Assembly: GCA_017848155.1 (NCBI GenBank)
Contig: JAGAKC010000320.1
Span: forward strand, 1 to 16,864
Direction of reading: 5' to 3'
Length of the DNA stretch: 16,864 bases
From: Oscillospiraceae bacterium
Lineage (GTDB): Bacteria > Bacillota > Clostridia > Oscillospirales > Ruminococcaceae
The translations under genes were made by a program, and so were the position numbers. Shown here in pieces: positions 1 through 7,082 of the stretch; the first letter of the stretch is position 1; each line of letters begins with the position of its first letter. The notes beneath the pieces were generated by a model. It was not told the DNA's origin and did not search any database. It saw nothing but the letters and a program-made list of their open reading frames with translations.

Positions 1-513
1 CAGACCCACCGCAAGCAGGGGTATCGCACAAAGATACACCATGGAAAGACCACTGTGTATATTAAATGCTGATGTGAATGCGAATATCAGCATAGCAGGC
101 GCTCTTACCGTGACACGAGTTATCATCTGGAATGCCATCTGCACATTCGACACGTCAGTGGTAAGTCGTGTAACTATGCTGGCAGTTGAGAACTTGTCGA
201 TGCTGAAAAAAGAGAATCTCTGCACGTTCTCAAACATATCATGACGGAGATTTGCCGCAAAGCCTGCGCTTCCGTGGGAAGCCGTAAAGCCTGCCACAAC
301 TCCGAAAAACAGCGTAAGACAGGTAAGCACTATCAGCTTTACACCCGTGACCAGAATAACATCCATATTTTCACCGTATATTCCCTGGTCGATAAGCTCC
401 GCCATTACCAGCGGAATAAGCACCTCAAGCACCGTTTCGATAATGACGAAAAGCGGCGTCAGCAGTGCAGGAAGCTTGTATTCACGCACGCATGATGCAA
501 GTCGTTTTATCAT
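1..513 (-). CDS. ABC exporter subunit, N-terminal transmembrane part (open at the left edge)
   Basis: The first 171 codons are present and the reading frame is open to the window edge. The protein begins MIKRLASCVREYKLPALLTP and shows hydrophobic segments at about residues 14-37 and 55-78. It also has the cytoplasmic-loop motif RLTTDVSNVQ, typical of type I (MsbA/MdlB-like) exporter transmembrane domains. The ATP-binding domain would lie outside the window. The ATG at 513 overlaps the marR stop as ATGA, and AAGGAGG lies just upstream inside marR, so the two genes are probably co-transcribed and translationally coupled. In Firmicutes such MarR-linked exporters often come as two adjacent half-transporters forming a heterodimer; a partner further left is an inference. 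The substrate cannot be told from this part. Family assignment is confident. Confidence 0.9.
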   Translation of the reverse strand, partial: MIKRLASCVREYKLPALLTPLFVIIETVLEVLIPLVMAELIDQGIYGENMDVILVTGVKLIVLTCLTLFFGVVAGFTASHGSAGFAANLRHDMFENVQRFSFFSIDKFSTASIVTRLTTDVSNVQMAFQMITRVTVRAPAMLIFAFTSAFNIHSGLSMVYLCAIPLLAVGL

Positions 514-962
514 ATATTCTCCTCCTTGTCTGTCGGCTCGATATTGTCCTTAAGTCGCTTCAGATACTCCGAAAGCTGCGACAGCTCCTCCTCGGAAAAA
601 CCCGATATGAGCCTTGCCTCCATGCGGAATGCGTTCTCCTCCAGCGATCTTGCTATAGCCCTTCCCTTATCGGTCAGCTGCAGCTTTTTAAGCCTTGCGT
701 CGCTTGCAACGCCTTCCCTTATGATGATGCCCTTCTTTTCAAGCAGTATCAGCACCTTTGATACCGTCGAACGAGTTACCCCGAACTCTTCCTCGATATC
801 CCTCTGATAAACATCTGCCTGTGCTTTGGCAAGATGCCCTATTATCCACGCATTGGAGCAGGTTATCCTGTCCTCCGTCAGCTCTGCCGCCGACTGCTCC
901 AGATATCTGCGCACCGCATTGTTCAGGGAACGCAGCTCTATTCCTATAAACCGTTCCTTCAT
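510..962 (-). CDS. MarR-family transcriptional regulator
   Basis: This 150-residue protein has the normal MarR length and a winged helix-turn-helix. Residues 50-78 form the helix-turn-helix, with the recognition helix around 63-76 (TRSTVSKVLILLEK). The wing follows, with the family signature SDARLKKLQLTDKG near 87-100, and helices at both ends would form the dimer interface. The ATG at 962 is preceded by GGAGGA at good distance. It is the first gene of a unit with the downstream ABC exporter (4-bp overlap). The usual arrangement is a repressor that senses a small molecule and controls its own promoter and the exporter; this role is inferred from context. A strong sigma-A type promoter sits directly upstream. 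The ligand is unknown. Confidence 0.92.
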   Translation of the reverse strand: MKERFIGIELRSLNNAVRRYLEQSAAELTEDRITCSNAWIIGHLAKAQADVYQRDIEEEFGVTRSTVSKVLILLEKKGIIIREGVASDARLKKLQLTDKGRAIARSLEENAFRMEARLISGFSEEELSQLSEYLKRLKDNIEPTDKEENI

Positions 963-1013
963 TACTCCTCCCGATCGCTGTCATACCTGTATCATTTTTG
1001 TCGCACATTCAAC

Positions 1014-1042
1014 ATTATAAGCCATTTTAAACAAAAAGTCAA
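1014..1042 (-). promoter_or_regulatory. Predicted sigma-A promoter of the marR-ABC unit
   Basis: Read on the minus strand, TTGACT (1042-1037) is separated by exactly 17 bp from a perfect TATAAT (1019-1014). It lies about 50 bp upstream of the marR start. The AT-rich spacer is a plausible place for autoregulatory MarR binding, but no clean palindrome was identified there. Confidence 0.8.
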
Positions 1043-1068
1043 TAGAATTTTTGTGATAAAATGCTGAA

Positions 1069-1094
1069 ACCTCCGCAGTTTTCGCTGCGGAGGT
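1069..1094 (-). terminator. Hairpin terminator after degV
   Basis: A perfect 10-bp stem, ACCTCCGCAG/CTGCGGAGGT, with a 6-base loop, lies 17 bp past the degV stop. On the minus strand the T-tract after the stem is short and interrupted (TTTCAGCATTTT), so termination may be incomplete, with read-through toward marR possible. Confidence 0.7.
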
Positions 1095-1110
1095 CTTGAT
1101 GATCAATATA

Positions 1111-1983
1111 TTAAGCTCTCTCGGGACCTCTGAGGAGGATACCGATCATATCAGGTCCTGCGTTGCAGGATACTACCATACCTGTAGGCTCTACCATTGC
1201 AGGTCCGTAGCCAAGCTTTTTGGTGAGCTTGTCAATGATCTCCTTATCAAGCTCGGGACGTGTAGTGGTGATGACAGTATAAGGTGTTTCGGGAATGATG
1301 CGTGCTGCGATATACTCAACAGCTGTGTCGATAGCAGCCTTTTCGCCTCTTGCCTTTTTTACTACCTCGGTCTTTTCTGCAAAGAGAGAGATGATAGGCT
1401 TAAGACCCATAAGCTCGCCAAGGAACGAAGCGGCAGCAGTGATCCTTCCTGACTTTTTCATGTGACGCAGATCGAAGCCTACGACATAAGCCTCGATATG
1501 TCTTGCCCAGTCCTCAAGATATGCGACAACGCTGTCAACAGACTGACCCTCGCTGAGCTTTCTGCATGCCTCAACGACAGGATAGCCATAGCCAAGGCTG
1601 TAATTCTGGCTGTCCACTGTATGGATGACAAGATCGGGAAGCTCGTCCTTTACAGCTTCCTTAGCCATTACAGCGCTTGCATATGTCTGGGAGCCTGCTG
1701 CGTTGATAACATCAACGATTATCTCACGAACGCCCTCAGCATAAAGCTCACGGTACTTCTCCTCGAAGCGGATAGCGGTTATCTGGGAGTGCTTCGGTAT
1801 CTCGGAGTTTTCCTTAAGTATCTTGTAAAACTCGTGGATCTCGATGTCCTTGCGGTCTGTAAAGCTCTCACCGTTAATGGTCAGCTCAAAGGGGATGATC
1901 ACCAGCAGATCCTTGTACTTCTCCTCGTTTGCGGGAGAGATGTCGCAGCCGCTGTCTGTTATGATCCTTACATGTTCATTCAT
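1111..1983 (-). CDS. DegV family fatty-acid-binding protein
   Basis: This 290-residue protein has the full length and motifs of DegV. The N-terminal motif TDSGCDI is at 9-15, followed by a central HTVDSQNYSLGYG segment, the LRHMKKSGRIT motif near 173-183 and a C-terminal CNAGPDMIGILL segment. DegV proteins bind a single fatty acid between two domains. In Firmicutes some act as FakB, handing exogenous fatty acids to the kinase FakA for phospholipid synthesis; whether this paralogue does so cannot be told. No fakA is in the window. The ATG at 1983 has AAAGGA about 10 bases upstream. The gene follows trmL by 30 bp and probably shares its promoter, with a hairpin terminator downstream. Confidence 0.93.
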   Translation of the reverse strand: MNEHVRIITDSGCDISPANEEKYKDLLVIIPFELTINGESFTDRKDIEIHEFYKILKENSEIPKHSQITAIRFEEKYRELYAEGVREIIVDVINAAGSQTYASAVMAKEAVKDELPDLVIHTVDSQNYSLGYGYPVVEACRKLSEGQSVDSVVAYLEDWARHIEAYVVGFDLRHMKKSGRITAAASFLGELMGLKPIISLFAEKTEVVKKARGEKAAIDTAVEYIAARIIPETPYTVITTTRPELDKEIIDKLTKKLGYGPAMVEPTGMVVSCNAGPDMIGILLRGPERA

Positions 1984-2013
1984 ATGCGGGAATTCCTTTC
2001 AAAATGATTCTTT

Positions 2014-2517
2014 TTATTCTGCGTTGCTCCAGTCGAATTCTCTCAGCCTGCCGTTGTTTTCGAGGTCGGGAAAGCCCCACTGCCGCAGGACCTCGTACAC
2101 TCCTATAGCAACGCTGTTTGAGAGATTCAGACTTCTTAATGTGCTTTTCATAGGTATCCTTACACAGCGCTTCATATTCTCGAAAAGAAGCCGCTCAGGA
2201 AGTCCTGCGTCCTCTCTGCCGAAAAACAGAAAGCTCCTGTCGGGATAGCTTACATCCGAATAGCAGTTAGGCGCCTTGGTGGTGAAGTAGAAATACTCGC
2301 CGTCATTACGGGAAAAGAAATCGTCGAGATCATCATAATATGTGATATCAAGATAGCTCCAGTAATCAAGACCTGCACGCTTAAGATGCTTGTCTGTCGG
2401 TGTAAAGCCCATGGGTCTTATTATATGAAGTCTTGCACCTGTCACAGCGCAGGTCCTGGCGATATTGCCCGTATTCTGCGGTATCTGCGGCTGTACAAGC
2501 ACGATGTTAAGCTCCAT
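2014..2517 (-). CDS. trmL: tRNA (cytidine(34)-2'-O)-methyltransferase TrmL
   Basis: This 167-residue protein is a minimal SPOUT (SpoU-class) methyltransferase of usual TrmL size. It shows the three knot motifs: QPQIPQNTGNIARTC at 9-23, FGREDAGLP near residue 100, and RSLNLSNSVAIGVYEVLRQ near 128-146, which binds S-adenosylmethionine. TrmL methylates the ribose of the wobble base (C34 or cmnm5U34) in tRNA-Leu isoacceptors. The ATG at 2517 has a GGAGGG ribosome binding site. It is the first gene of a probable two-gene unit with degV, and a promoter lies about 35-60 bp upstream. The older name cspR/YibK-like applies to the same family. Confidence is high. Confidence 0.93.
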   Translation of the reverse strand: MELNIVLVQPQIPQNTGNIARTCAVTGARLHIIRPMGFTPTDKHLKRAGLDYWSYLDITYYDDLDDFFSRNDGEYFYFTTKAPNCYSDVSYPDRSFLFFGREDAGLPERLLFENMKRCVRIPMKSTLRSLNLSNSVAIGVYEVLRQWGFPDLENNGRLREFDWSNAE

Positions 2518-2549
2518 AAATTACCCTCCTCTGCACATACATCGTTTCT

Positions 2550-2578
2550 ATTGTAGCATAATAATAGACATTTTGCAA
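2550..2578 (-). promoter_or_regulatory. Predicted sigma-A promoter of trmL-degV
   Basis: On the minus strand, TTGCAA (2578-2573) is followed by a 17-bp spacer and TACAAT (2555-2550). It lies about 33 bp upstream of the trmL ATG. Confidence 0.72.
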
Positions 2579-2671
2579 GCATTTTTCTATTATTTTCTTT
2601 ACATGCAGAATTTTCATGGAATAACACAACTTATATTGCTGAATAATAGCGGTGTAAAGGAGCTGATAAAA

Positions 2672-2845
2672 ATGACGAAAAAACACGAGAGCCTTATGAA
2701 AGCAGGCGTTGCGGGCGTCGTGACAGGCAGCCTTGCTTTTTTTGCGGTGAACTCTCTTTGTGCACGCAAGAGCCGCAGAAGAGCAAAGCGCATGACCGCA
2801 GCAAAGACCTTCAAGCTGATAGGAAATCTGATGGATACCTTCTGA
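2672..2845 (+). CDS. Small basic single-pass membrane protein, function unknown
   Basis: This encodes a 57-residue protein. The ATG at 2672 is chosen because AAAGGAG sits 8-14 bases upstream and because residues from here on have protein-like composition, whereas the upstream in-frame extension overlaps the divergent trmL promoter and start. Residues 11-30 form one Gly/Ala/Val-rich hydrophobic helix, followed by the strongly basic patch RKSRRRAKR at 32-40 and a short amphipathic tail. By the positive-inside rule the tail is cytoplasmic. A stable terminator begins directly after the stop, which supports a genuine transcript. Small proteins of this look are common in Clostridia, but I do not recognise a named family. 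No clear promoter was found upstream. Confidence 0.7.
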   Translation: MTKKHESLMKAGVAGVVTGSLAFFAVNSLCARKSRRRAKRMTAAKTFKLIGNLMDTF

Positions 2846-2885
2846 AAAGATCTCGGAAAAGCCTTTTGACTTTTCCGAGATCTTT
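2846..2885. terminator. Bidirectional terminator between the small gene and the secreted pair
   Basis: A perfect 16-bp stem (AAAGATCTCGGAAAAG/CTTTTCCGAGATCTTT) with an 8-base loop has A/T-rich ends on both sides, so it can stop transcription from either strand. It starts at the base after the plus-strand stop and overlaps the minus-strand stop codon. Confidence 0.88.
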
Positions 2886-3993
2886 ATTCTATGGTCATTA
2901 TCCTGCAAGCGCCGTTTGCATCTACCTCGGCAAACACCAGCCTGCCGTAATTCTCATAAATTCCGCAGCGGTCGGAAAAGCCGTCTGCCGATGTTATGCT
3001 GTTGTTATCTATATCCATGATCACAGGGCACGTGTTTCCGAAAAGCACAGTATCTGTTCTCCATACCGCCAGCTTATCCTCCGTCACGGTGACGTCGTAG
3101 GGTCTTGTGCCGCTGCGGGAGCCTGCCAGCCACTCTACGCTCCCCAGATCATTCACATATCCCACAAGACACGGCACTCCAAGGGGACCGCTTTCATCGG
3201 TACGGCGCACTATGCCCCTGTACGACCCTTTCTGATATACATCTGCGTCCATGCATGCATACTTTTCCACAGGTGCTCCATAGAAATCCTCCTGTGCTAT
3301 TCCCATTGACGCATAGTAATCATATGGTTCGGCTTCTATGCAACCGCCCGACCGTTTAGGCGCTCCGCCGAACATCGTTACACCGCATGCATTCATCTCA
3401 TACACGTCAGTGCTGCCGTCCGACCCGTACCTTACATATATGACGGGCAGCGTATATACCTCGCCGTCCACCGTCATCTCATACACTCCGTCGTAGTACA
3501 GCTCACGTCCGAATCGCACGATATCCTCATCTGTCACGGGTATCTCCATAAGGCTCTCCTGCCAGCCGTTCGTTTCACGGATATAACATTCGGATATGCC
3601 GTCAGAGTCTGTCACGGTAAATACGATATATACGCTGTCAGCGTAGTTTACGGCCACCTCTCCCCTGTCATTCGATACAGACTGACAGAAATTGATACTT
3701 CCGTTCGTGCAGTTTACTCTTTTAACGACAGTACAGTTGTTTTCGGTATCCATCTCACTGTAGTACAGCTCGCCCTTGTCTGCACCGATGAGCTGCGCAC
3801 CTGCCGACAGCTGTACAGTGATGTCGTTCACCGTTCCAAGCTCCGACAGCTCCGCCCGATGCAGACCGCTGAGATCGTAATACTTTTCTATATCAAAGCG
3901 CCTGTTTTCGGTGATAGATACTCCGCTCACCGCATATGCCGTAGCTCCTGCCGTGAGCACCGCCGCAAGCGCAGCCGCAGCATGCTTTTTCAT
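2884..3993 (-). CDS. Secreted beta-rich (propeller-like) protein, unknown function
   Basis: This 369-residue protein starts with a short signal sequence, MKKHAAAALAAVLTAGATAYA, without a lipobox cysteine, so it is either cleaved and secreted or retained by its N-terminus. The rest is rich in predicted beta strands and turns with repeating blocks such as GELYY followed by a polar turn and VKRVNCTNGS (about 73-95). This suggests a beta-propeller or related repeat fold. It contains about ten cysteines, which is unusual for an exported protein of a Gram-positive. No catalytic motif was recognised. The ATG at 3993 overlaps the stop of the upstream lipoprotein as ATGA and is preceded by GAGGTGAG, so the two are coupled. 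The two proteins share a recognisable segment and are probably diverged paralogues. Confidence 0.8.
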   Translation of the reverse strand: MKKHAAAALAAVLTAGATAYAVSGVSITENRRFDIEKYYDLSGLHRAELSELGTVNDITVQLSAGAQLIGADKGELYYSEMDTENNCTVVKRVNCTNGSINFCQSVSNDRGEVAVNYADSVYIVFTVTDSDGISECYIRETNGWQESLMEIPVTDEDIVRFGRELYYDGVYEMTVDGEVYTLPVIYVRYGSDGSTDVYEMNACGVTMFGGAPKRSGGCIEAEPYDYYASMGIAQEDFYGAPVEKYACMDADVYQKGSYRGIVRRTDESGPLGVPCLVGYVNDLGSVEWLAGSRSGTRPYDVTVTEDKLAVWRTDTVLFGNTCPVIMDIDNNSITSADGFSDRCGIYENYGRLVFAEVDANGACRIMTIE

Positions 3994-5366
3994 CCGATCT
4001 CACCTCTTTTCACGGTAATGATGCCACTGTCCATCACAACATATATCGCATCACTTTCACGAAGCAGCCTTACATATCCCTGCCCTTCAAGGTCGATACA
4101 GGTGATCTTTTCTGCCGTGATATCAGCCACCGCAATGTATGTGTTTCCGTCCCTGTCCGCACCGCCGACCGCAAATAACCCGTCATCCGTCAGCACAGGA
4201 AGCAGCTGCAGATAAGTCTTACTGCCGCTGTGCAGCACCTCTGCGATGTCATATGCACCATCCTCACCGAAGCCAGCATAGCTGAACGATCTGATAGTGC
4301 TTTCATCCCTTATCATCATACCCATCAGCAGCGGCGACCTCGTATATCCTTCGATATTGCTCCAGCCCTTATACTCGGAAAAAACATGCGACGGCACGGT
4401 AGGGTCATCCGATGTGCACACCACACCGTCATGTCCCAGCCGTGGATAGTGCGCATTGAAGCGGTACATGGTCACTTCTCCCGTGGCGATATCGTATCTC
4501 CTGACGCAGCGTATACCCTCCTCATTATCGAAGTATATTCCCCCGTCATAAAGCTCCAGTGAAATATGATCCTCCAGCACATCACGATCAACAACGGTCA
4601 CGGTGCCGTCAAGGGAGATATGCTTCAGACAGCGCTCACTGCCGTTGTATTCGCTTATCAGCAGACCGTATTCGTTGAACCGCCACAGCCAATATGCCGT
4701 ATCAGCTGTGCCCCCGAACCGCATGAACTCACGTGCCGTGCCATCGCTGCAATCAACGGCAATGATGCTGAATGTCCTCTCATCGTTCTCCAGAACATAG
4801 TATAGCTGTCCGTCCTTTACAAACCTGAGCCTCGGCAGCTCACCCTCATACCCACGGTCGAATGCTCCGCCCTCATCCACCTCTGTCACGTCACGCGGCA
4901 TATCTATATCGGAAAGTAAAGAATACTCTCCCAGTGCGGAAAAATCCGTATCAACTGACGTCACGGAAATATCCATATCCCCGACCTCGCAGTATTCCCC
5001 GTCAAACAGGACGAGCCGTTTCAGCTCCTCCACCTCGTCAGGAAGCTCCTTATCGGGCGGCACCTCTGTCTGAACAGGCGGAACGGTATCGGCGGTACTC
5101 GCCGTCATATCTGACGGGCGGAGAAAATGCGGCACGACCACCGTTTCAGACGATGTATCGGCGCTTTGTGCGGCTGTCACCTCTGTAGCCTCTGTAGCCC
5201 CTGTAGCCTCTGCCACCTCTGCCGTCAGATATTCAGTTGTATCGTCTGCAACATCACGGACGGACGCTTCCGTCCTGCTTTCGGGTACGGAATACTCTTT
5301 CTCATCATCTGCGCAGCCTGACAGCAGCAGTGCTGACACAAGAAATAAAACGGCGATCTTTCTCAT
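3990..5366 (-). CDS. Lipoprotein with Thr/Glu/Ala linker and beta-rich (propeller-like) domain, unknown function
   Basis: This 458-residue protein starts at the ATG at 5366. A GTG at 5378 would add four residues, but the GAGGTG ribosome binding site lies between the two, which favours the ATG. Residues 1-18 form a lipoprotein signal ending in the lipobox LLLSGC, so the mature protein should be anchored to the outer face of the membrane by Cys18. A low-complexity linker follows, including a three-residue T-E-A/V repeat encoded by a 9-bp tandem repeat. From about residue 110 the sequence is beta-strand-rich with propeller-like blocks (for example DGQLYY at about 184, then IIAVDCSDGT). It lies upstream of, and overlaps, the second secreted protein. 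No catalytic residues were recognised. It diverges from spoIIR, but a functional link is not shown. Confidence 0.82.
   Translation of the reverse strand: MRKIAVLFLVSALLLSGCADDEKEYSVPESRTEASVRDVADDTTEYLTAEVAEATGATEATEVTAAQSADTSSETVVVPHFLRPSDMTASTADTVPPVQTEVPPDKELPDEVEELKRLVLFDGEYCEVGDMDISVTSVDTDFSALGEYSLLSDIDMPRDVTEVDEGGAFDRGYEGELPRLRFVKDGQLYYVLENDERTFSIIAVDCSDGTAREFMRFGGTADTAYWLWRFNEYGLLISEYNGSERCLKHISLDGTVTVVDRDVLEDHISLELYDGGIYFDNEEGIRCVRRYDIATGEVTMYRFNAHYPRLGHDGVVCTSDDPTVPSHVFSEYKGWSNIEGYTRSPLLMGMMIRDESTIRSFSYAGFGEDGAYDIAEVLHSGSKTYLQLLPVLTDDGLFAVGGADRDGNTYIAVADITAEKITCIDLEGQGYVRLLRESDAIYVVMDSGIITVKRGEIG
5180..5224 (-). repeat. Five-copy 9-bp tandem repeat inside the lipoprotein linker
   Basis: Five units of period 9 occur on the plus strand: CCTCTGTAG twice, CCCCTGTAG, CCTCTGCCA and CCTCTGCCG. 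They encode the three-residue units AEV, AEA, TGA, TEA and TEV in the linker between the lipid anchor and the folded domain. Copy changes would alter linker length without a frameshift. Confidence 0.85.
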
Positions 5367-5509
5367 GGCACACCTCACAAATTCATTATCTGTAAAAGAA
5401 GTCCGATGTTTTTCAAAAAAAGTTACAGAAAAAAGGTTACGATCTGATTACAGTCTGCCGCTTCGTCCATACTGAAGCTGAAAGGCAATACAGCTACGGA
5501 GGACAGCAT

Positions 5510-6106
5510 ATGAAACGATATATACTTGACATTACGATGGCAGTGGGACTTGTACTCGCAATGCTTCTTGGCAGCTTCCACGGATTTGCAAGAGAATGTG
5601 AGGACGTGCGCACGGAGGTACTGAGGCTTCATATCCCTGCAAATTCCGACAGCGCATACGACCAGGAGATAAAGCTGCTGCTTCGTGACCATCTGCTGAT
5701 AAAGTACGGTAGGACGCTTTCGGAAAGTACTGATATATCCGCCGCAAAGCAGCATGCAGAGGAGCTTCTCCCCGAGATACAGCAGACCTGCTGCGACTTT
5801 CTGAAAGAACACGGCGCAGGCTACACCGCAAAAGCCGAGCTTTGCGACATGTACTTTACCACAAGGGTATACGAAAACGTCACGCTTCCTGCTGGTACAT
5901 ACACGGCACTGCGCATAACGCTTGGCAGCGGAAAGGGACAGAACTGGTGGTGCGTGATGTTTCCGCCGCTCTGTATTCCTGCCGCAGCCGACCTGCACGA
6001 AAAAGCCGAGAGAGCGATGCCCGACGTGCTTGTCAGTGACGATGACAATAACAAAATTGAGATACGCTTTGCTCTTTTCGAGTTTTTCAAATGGCTTCTG
6101 GGATGA
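5510..6106 (+). CDS. spoIIR: Stage II sporulation protein R
   Basis: This 198-residue protein matches SpoIIR in length and motifs. A hydrophobic N-terminal export segment is at 5-25, then RLHIPANSDSAYDQEIKLLL at 39-58, and NWWCVMFPPLC at 145-155. In Bacillus subtilis SpoIIR is made in the forespore under sigma F and secreted into the intermembrane space. There it triggers the protease SpoIIGA to cleave pro-sigma E in the mother cell. The ATG at 5510 has the ribosome binding site CGGAGGA. It stands alone on the plus strand, divergent from the lipoprotein gene, and ends in a bidirectional terminator. A sigma F promoter was looked for in 5379-5509 and none with proper spacing was found. Its presence implies the sporulation pathway is at least partly retained. 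Confidence 0.93.
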   Translation: MKRYILDITMAVGLVLAMLLGSFHGFARECEDVRTEVLRLHIPANSDSAYDQEIKLLLRDHLLIKYGRTLSESTDISAAKQHAEELLPEIQQTCCDFLKEHGAGYTAKAELCDMYFTTRVYENVTLPAGTYTALRITLGSGKGQNWWCVMFPPLCIPAAADLHEKAERAMPDVLVSDDDNNKIEIRFALFEFFKWLLG

Positions 6107-6146
6107 AAAACAGCGCTGACCGATAAGCACAGGTCAGCGCTGTTTT
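6107..6146. terminator. Bidirectional terminator between spoIIR and the GNAT gene
   Basis: A perfect 15-bp stem (AAAACAGCGCTGACC/GGTCAGCGCTGTTTT) encloses a 10-base loop. A- and T-tracts on either side make it work for both strands. It starts at the base after the spoIIR stop and touches the stop of the minus-strand gene. Confidence 0.9.
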
Positions 6147-6675
6147 ATTTCAAAGCGTCCGCCGCCATCTCATAGAGGAACTCTTTTCTCTCCTCATCAG
6201 ACGAGCGGTTCTTCCTGCCGCCGTGCACCTCCGAAAGGCGCATTCCCAGCTTCTCCATGACCCTTGCCGAGCCTTTGTTTTCACTGTCGCAGTGTGCGAT
6301 GTACCTCTTTGCGCCGTAGTGCTCTGCACCTGCCGCAGCTATCGCACGGGCAGCCTCAAATGCATAGCCCCTGCCCCAGTGATGCTTGTCGATTATCCAC
6401 CCGAATTCCCATGTATCAGGGTCGTCACAGCGGTATATGCCCACCGCACCGATATGCACCCCGTCCAGAAGCACCGCAAACTCCAGATAATCAGGACGCT
6501 GCATGCGCCACTGCTTTTCGCAGTCCATCAGAAATTCCATAGTTTCCTCACGGCTGTCATTCGGGAGAAACATCATCAGCTGCGTGTTTTCTATATCCGA
6601 CGAGTACGCATGCGTCGTGTCGATGTACTCCGTGCCATGCGGCTTTAAGGTCAGGCGTTCAGTTTTTATTGTCAC
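6145..6675 (-). CDS. GNAT family N-acetyltransferase (RimJ/RimL-like)
   Basis: This 176-residue protein has the GNAT layout: an opening strand TERLTLKPH typical of the RimJ/RimL group, and the acetyl-CoA pyrophosphate loop HHWGRGYA at 98-105 (a Q/R-x-x-G-x-G/A variant). The C-terminal motif with SENKGSARVMEKLGM lies near 130-145. It would transfer an acetyl group from acetyl-CoA to an amine, perhaps a protein N-terminus or a small molecule; the substrate is not predictable. The start is a GTG at 6675 that overlaps the stop of the preceding gene as GTGA. A GGAG lies about 14 bases upstream, so translation probably depends on coupling. It is the last gene of the long minus-strand unit. Confidence 0.88.
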   Translation of the reverse strand: MTIKTERLTLKPHGTEYIDTTHAYSSDIENTQLMMFLPNDSREETMEFLMDCEKQWRMQRPDYLEFAVLLDGVHIGAVGIYRCDDPDTWEFGWIIDKHHWGRGYAFEAARAIAAAGAEHYGAKRYIAHCDSENKGSARVMEKLGMRLSEVHGGRKNRSSDEERKEFLYEMAADALK

Positions 6676-7082
6676 TGCGGCGTGTCATCTCCTATAAATC
6701 TTTTTTCAAGGCGGTTTGCCCATGCTTCGGTGTAAAAGCTGTAGTAGGACCGCTTCTTCCTTGCACGGTATCCGCCGAAGGCACCTGCCCAGATGACGGA
6801 CGGAAGTCCCACCACAACGAGGTACAGCGGACCTAAAAAAAGCGATTGTATGGTGTGTCCGTATTCATGTGCAAGCAGCCTGCTCTTATGCTCCGTATCG
6901 CCTTTTTCGCAGATAAAGATGAACTCGCCGAGCGATACGCTGCCGCCGCAGCTCCACTCTGTCACCACCGCTCCGTGATGCAGATAGTGCTTTTTCCGCA
7001 GATTCACCAGAAACAGCAGCGCTCCCAAAGCGCTCTGTACAGCGCCCCAGAGGCACTGCCACAAGATATACAGCGTTCTCAT
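6672..7082 (-). CDS. Membrane protein with HEYGH zinc-protease motif
   Basis: This 136-residue protein has an N-terminal hydrophobic helix (about 7-27) and the zinc-binding HEYGH at 72-76. A second hydrophobic segment, GPLYLVVVGLPSVIWAG, follows at about 84-100, and FYTEAWAN at 116-123 supplies Glu119 as a candidate third zinc ligand. The order HExxH then downstream Glu is that of gluzincin peptidases in a very short form. I recognise the pattern as one seen in uncharacterised bacterial proteins, but know of no demonstrated activity. The ATG at 7082 overlaps the upstream tRNA thiolase stop (ATGA), and the downstream GNAT gene overlaps its own stop. Function is inferred from the motif only. 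Confidence 0.78.
   Translation of the reverse strand: MRTLYILWQCLWGAVQSALGALLFLVNLRKKHYLHHGAVVTEWSCGGSVSLGEFIFICEKGDTEHKSRLLAHEYGHTIQSLFLGPLYLVVVGLPSVIWAGAFGGYRARKKRSYYSFYTEAWANRLEKRFIGDDTPQ

Noticed and set aside
1462..2007. A 181-codon open frame on the plus strand across degV
   Set aside because: It is antisense to the DegV motifs and lacks an initiation signal.
2599..2640. A promoter for the small membrane peptide (TTTACA ... ATAACA)
   Set aside because: The -10 box matches the consensus at too few positions to list as a feature.
5446..5480. A sigma E-like box CATACT upstream of spoIIR
   Set aside because: spoIIR is expected to be under sigma F, and the -35 match is poor.
5471..5500. 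A possible sigma F promoter for spoIIR (CCATA ... GGCAATACA)
   Set aside because: The boxes are only 12 bases apart, whereas about 15-16 are expected, and the last conserved T is missing.
5423..6130. A 235-codon open frame on the minus strand across spoIIR
   Set aside because: It lies wholly antisense to spoIIR, whose motifs are clear; its composition is unlike a real protein and no ribosome binding site supports it.
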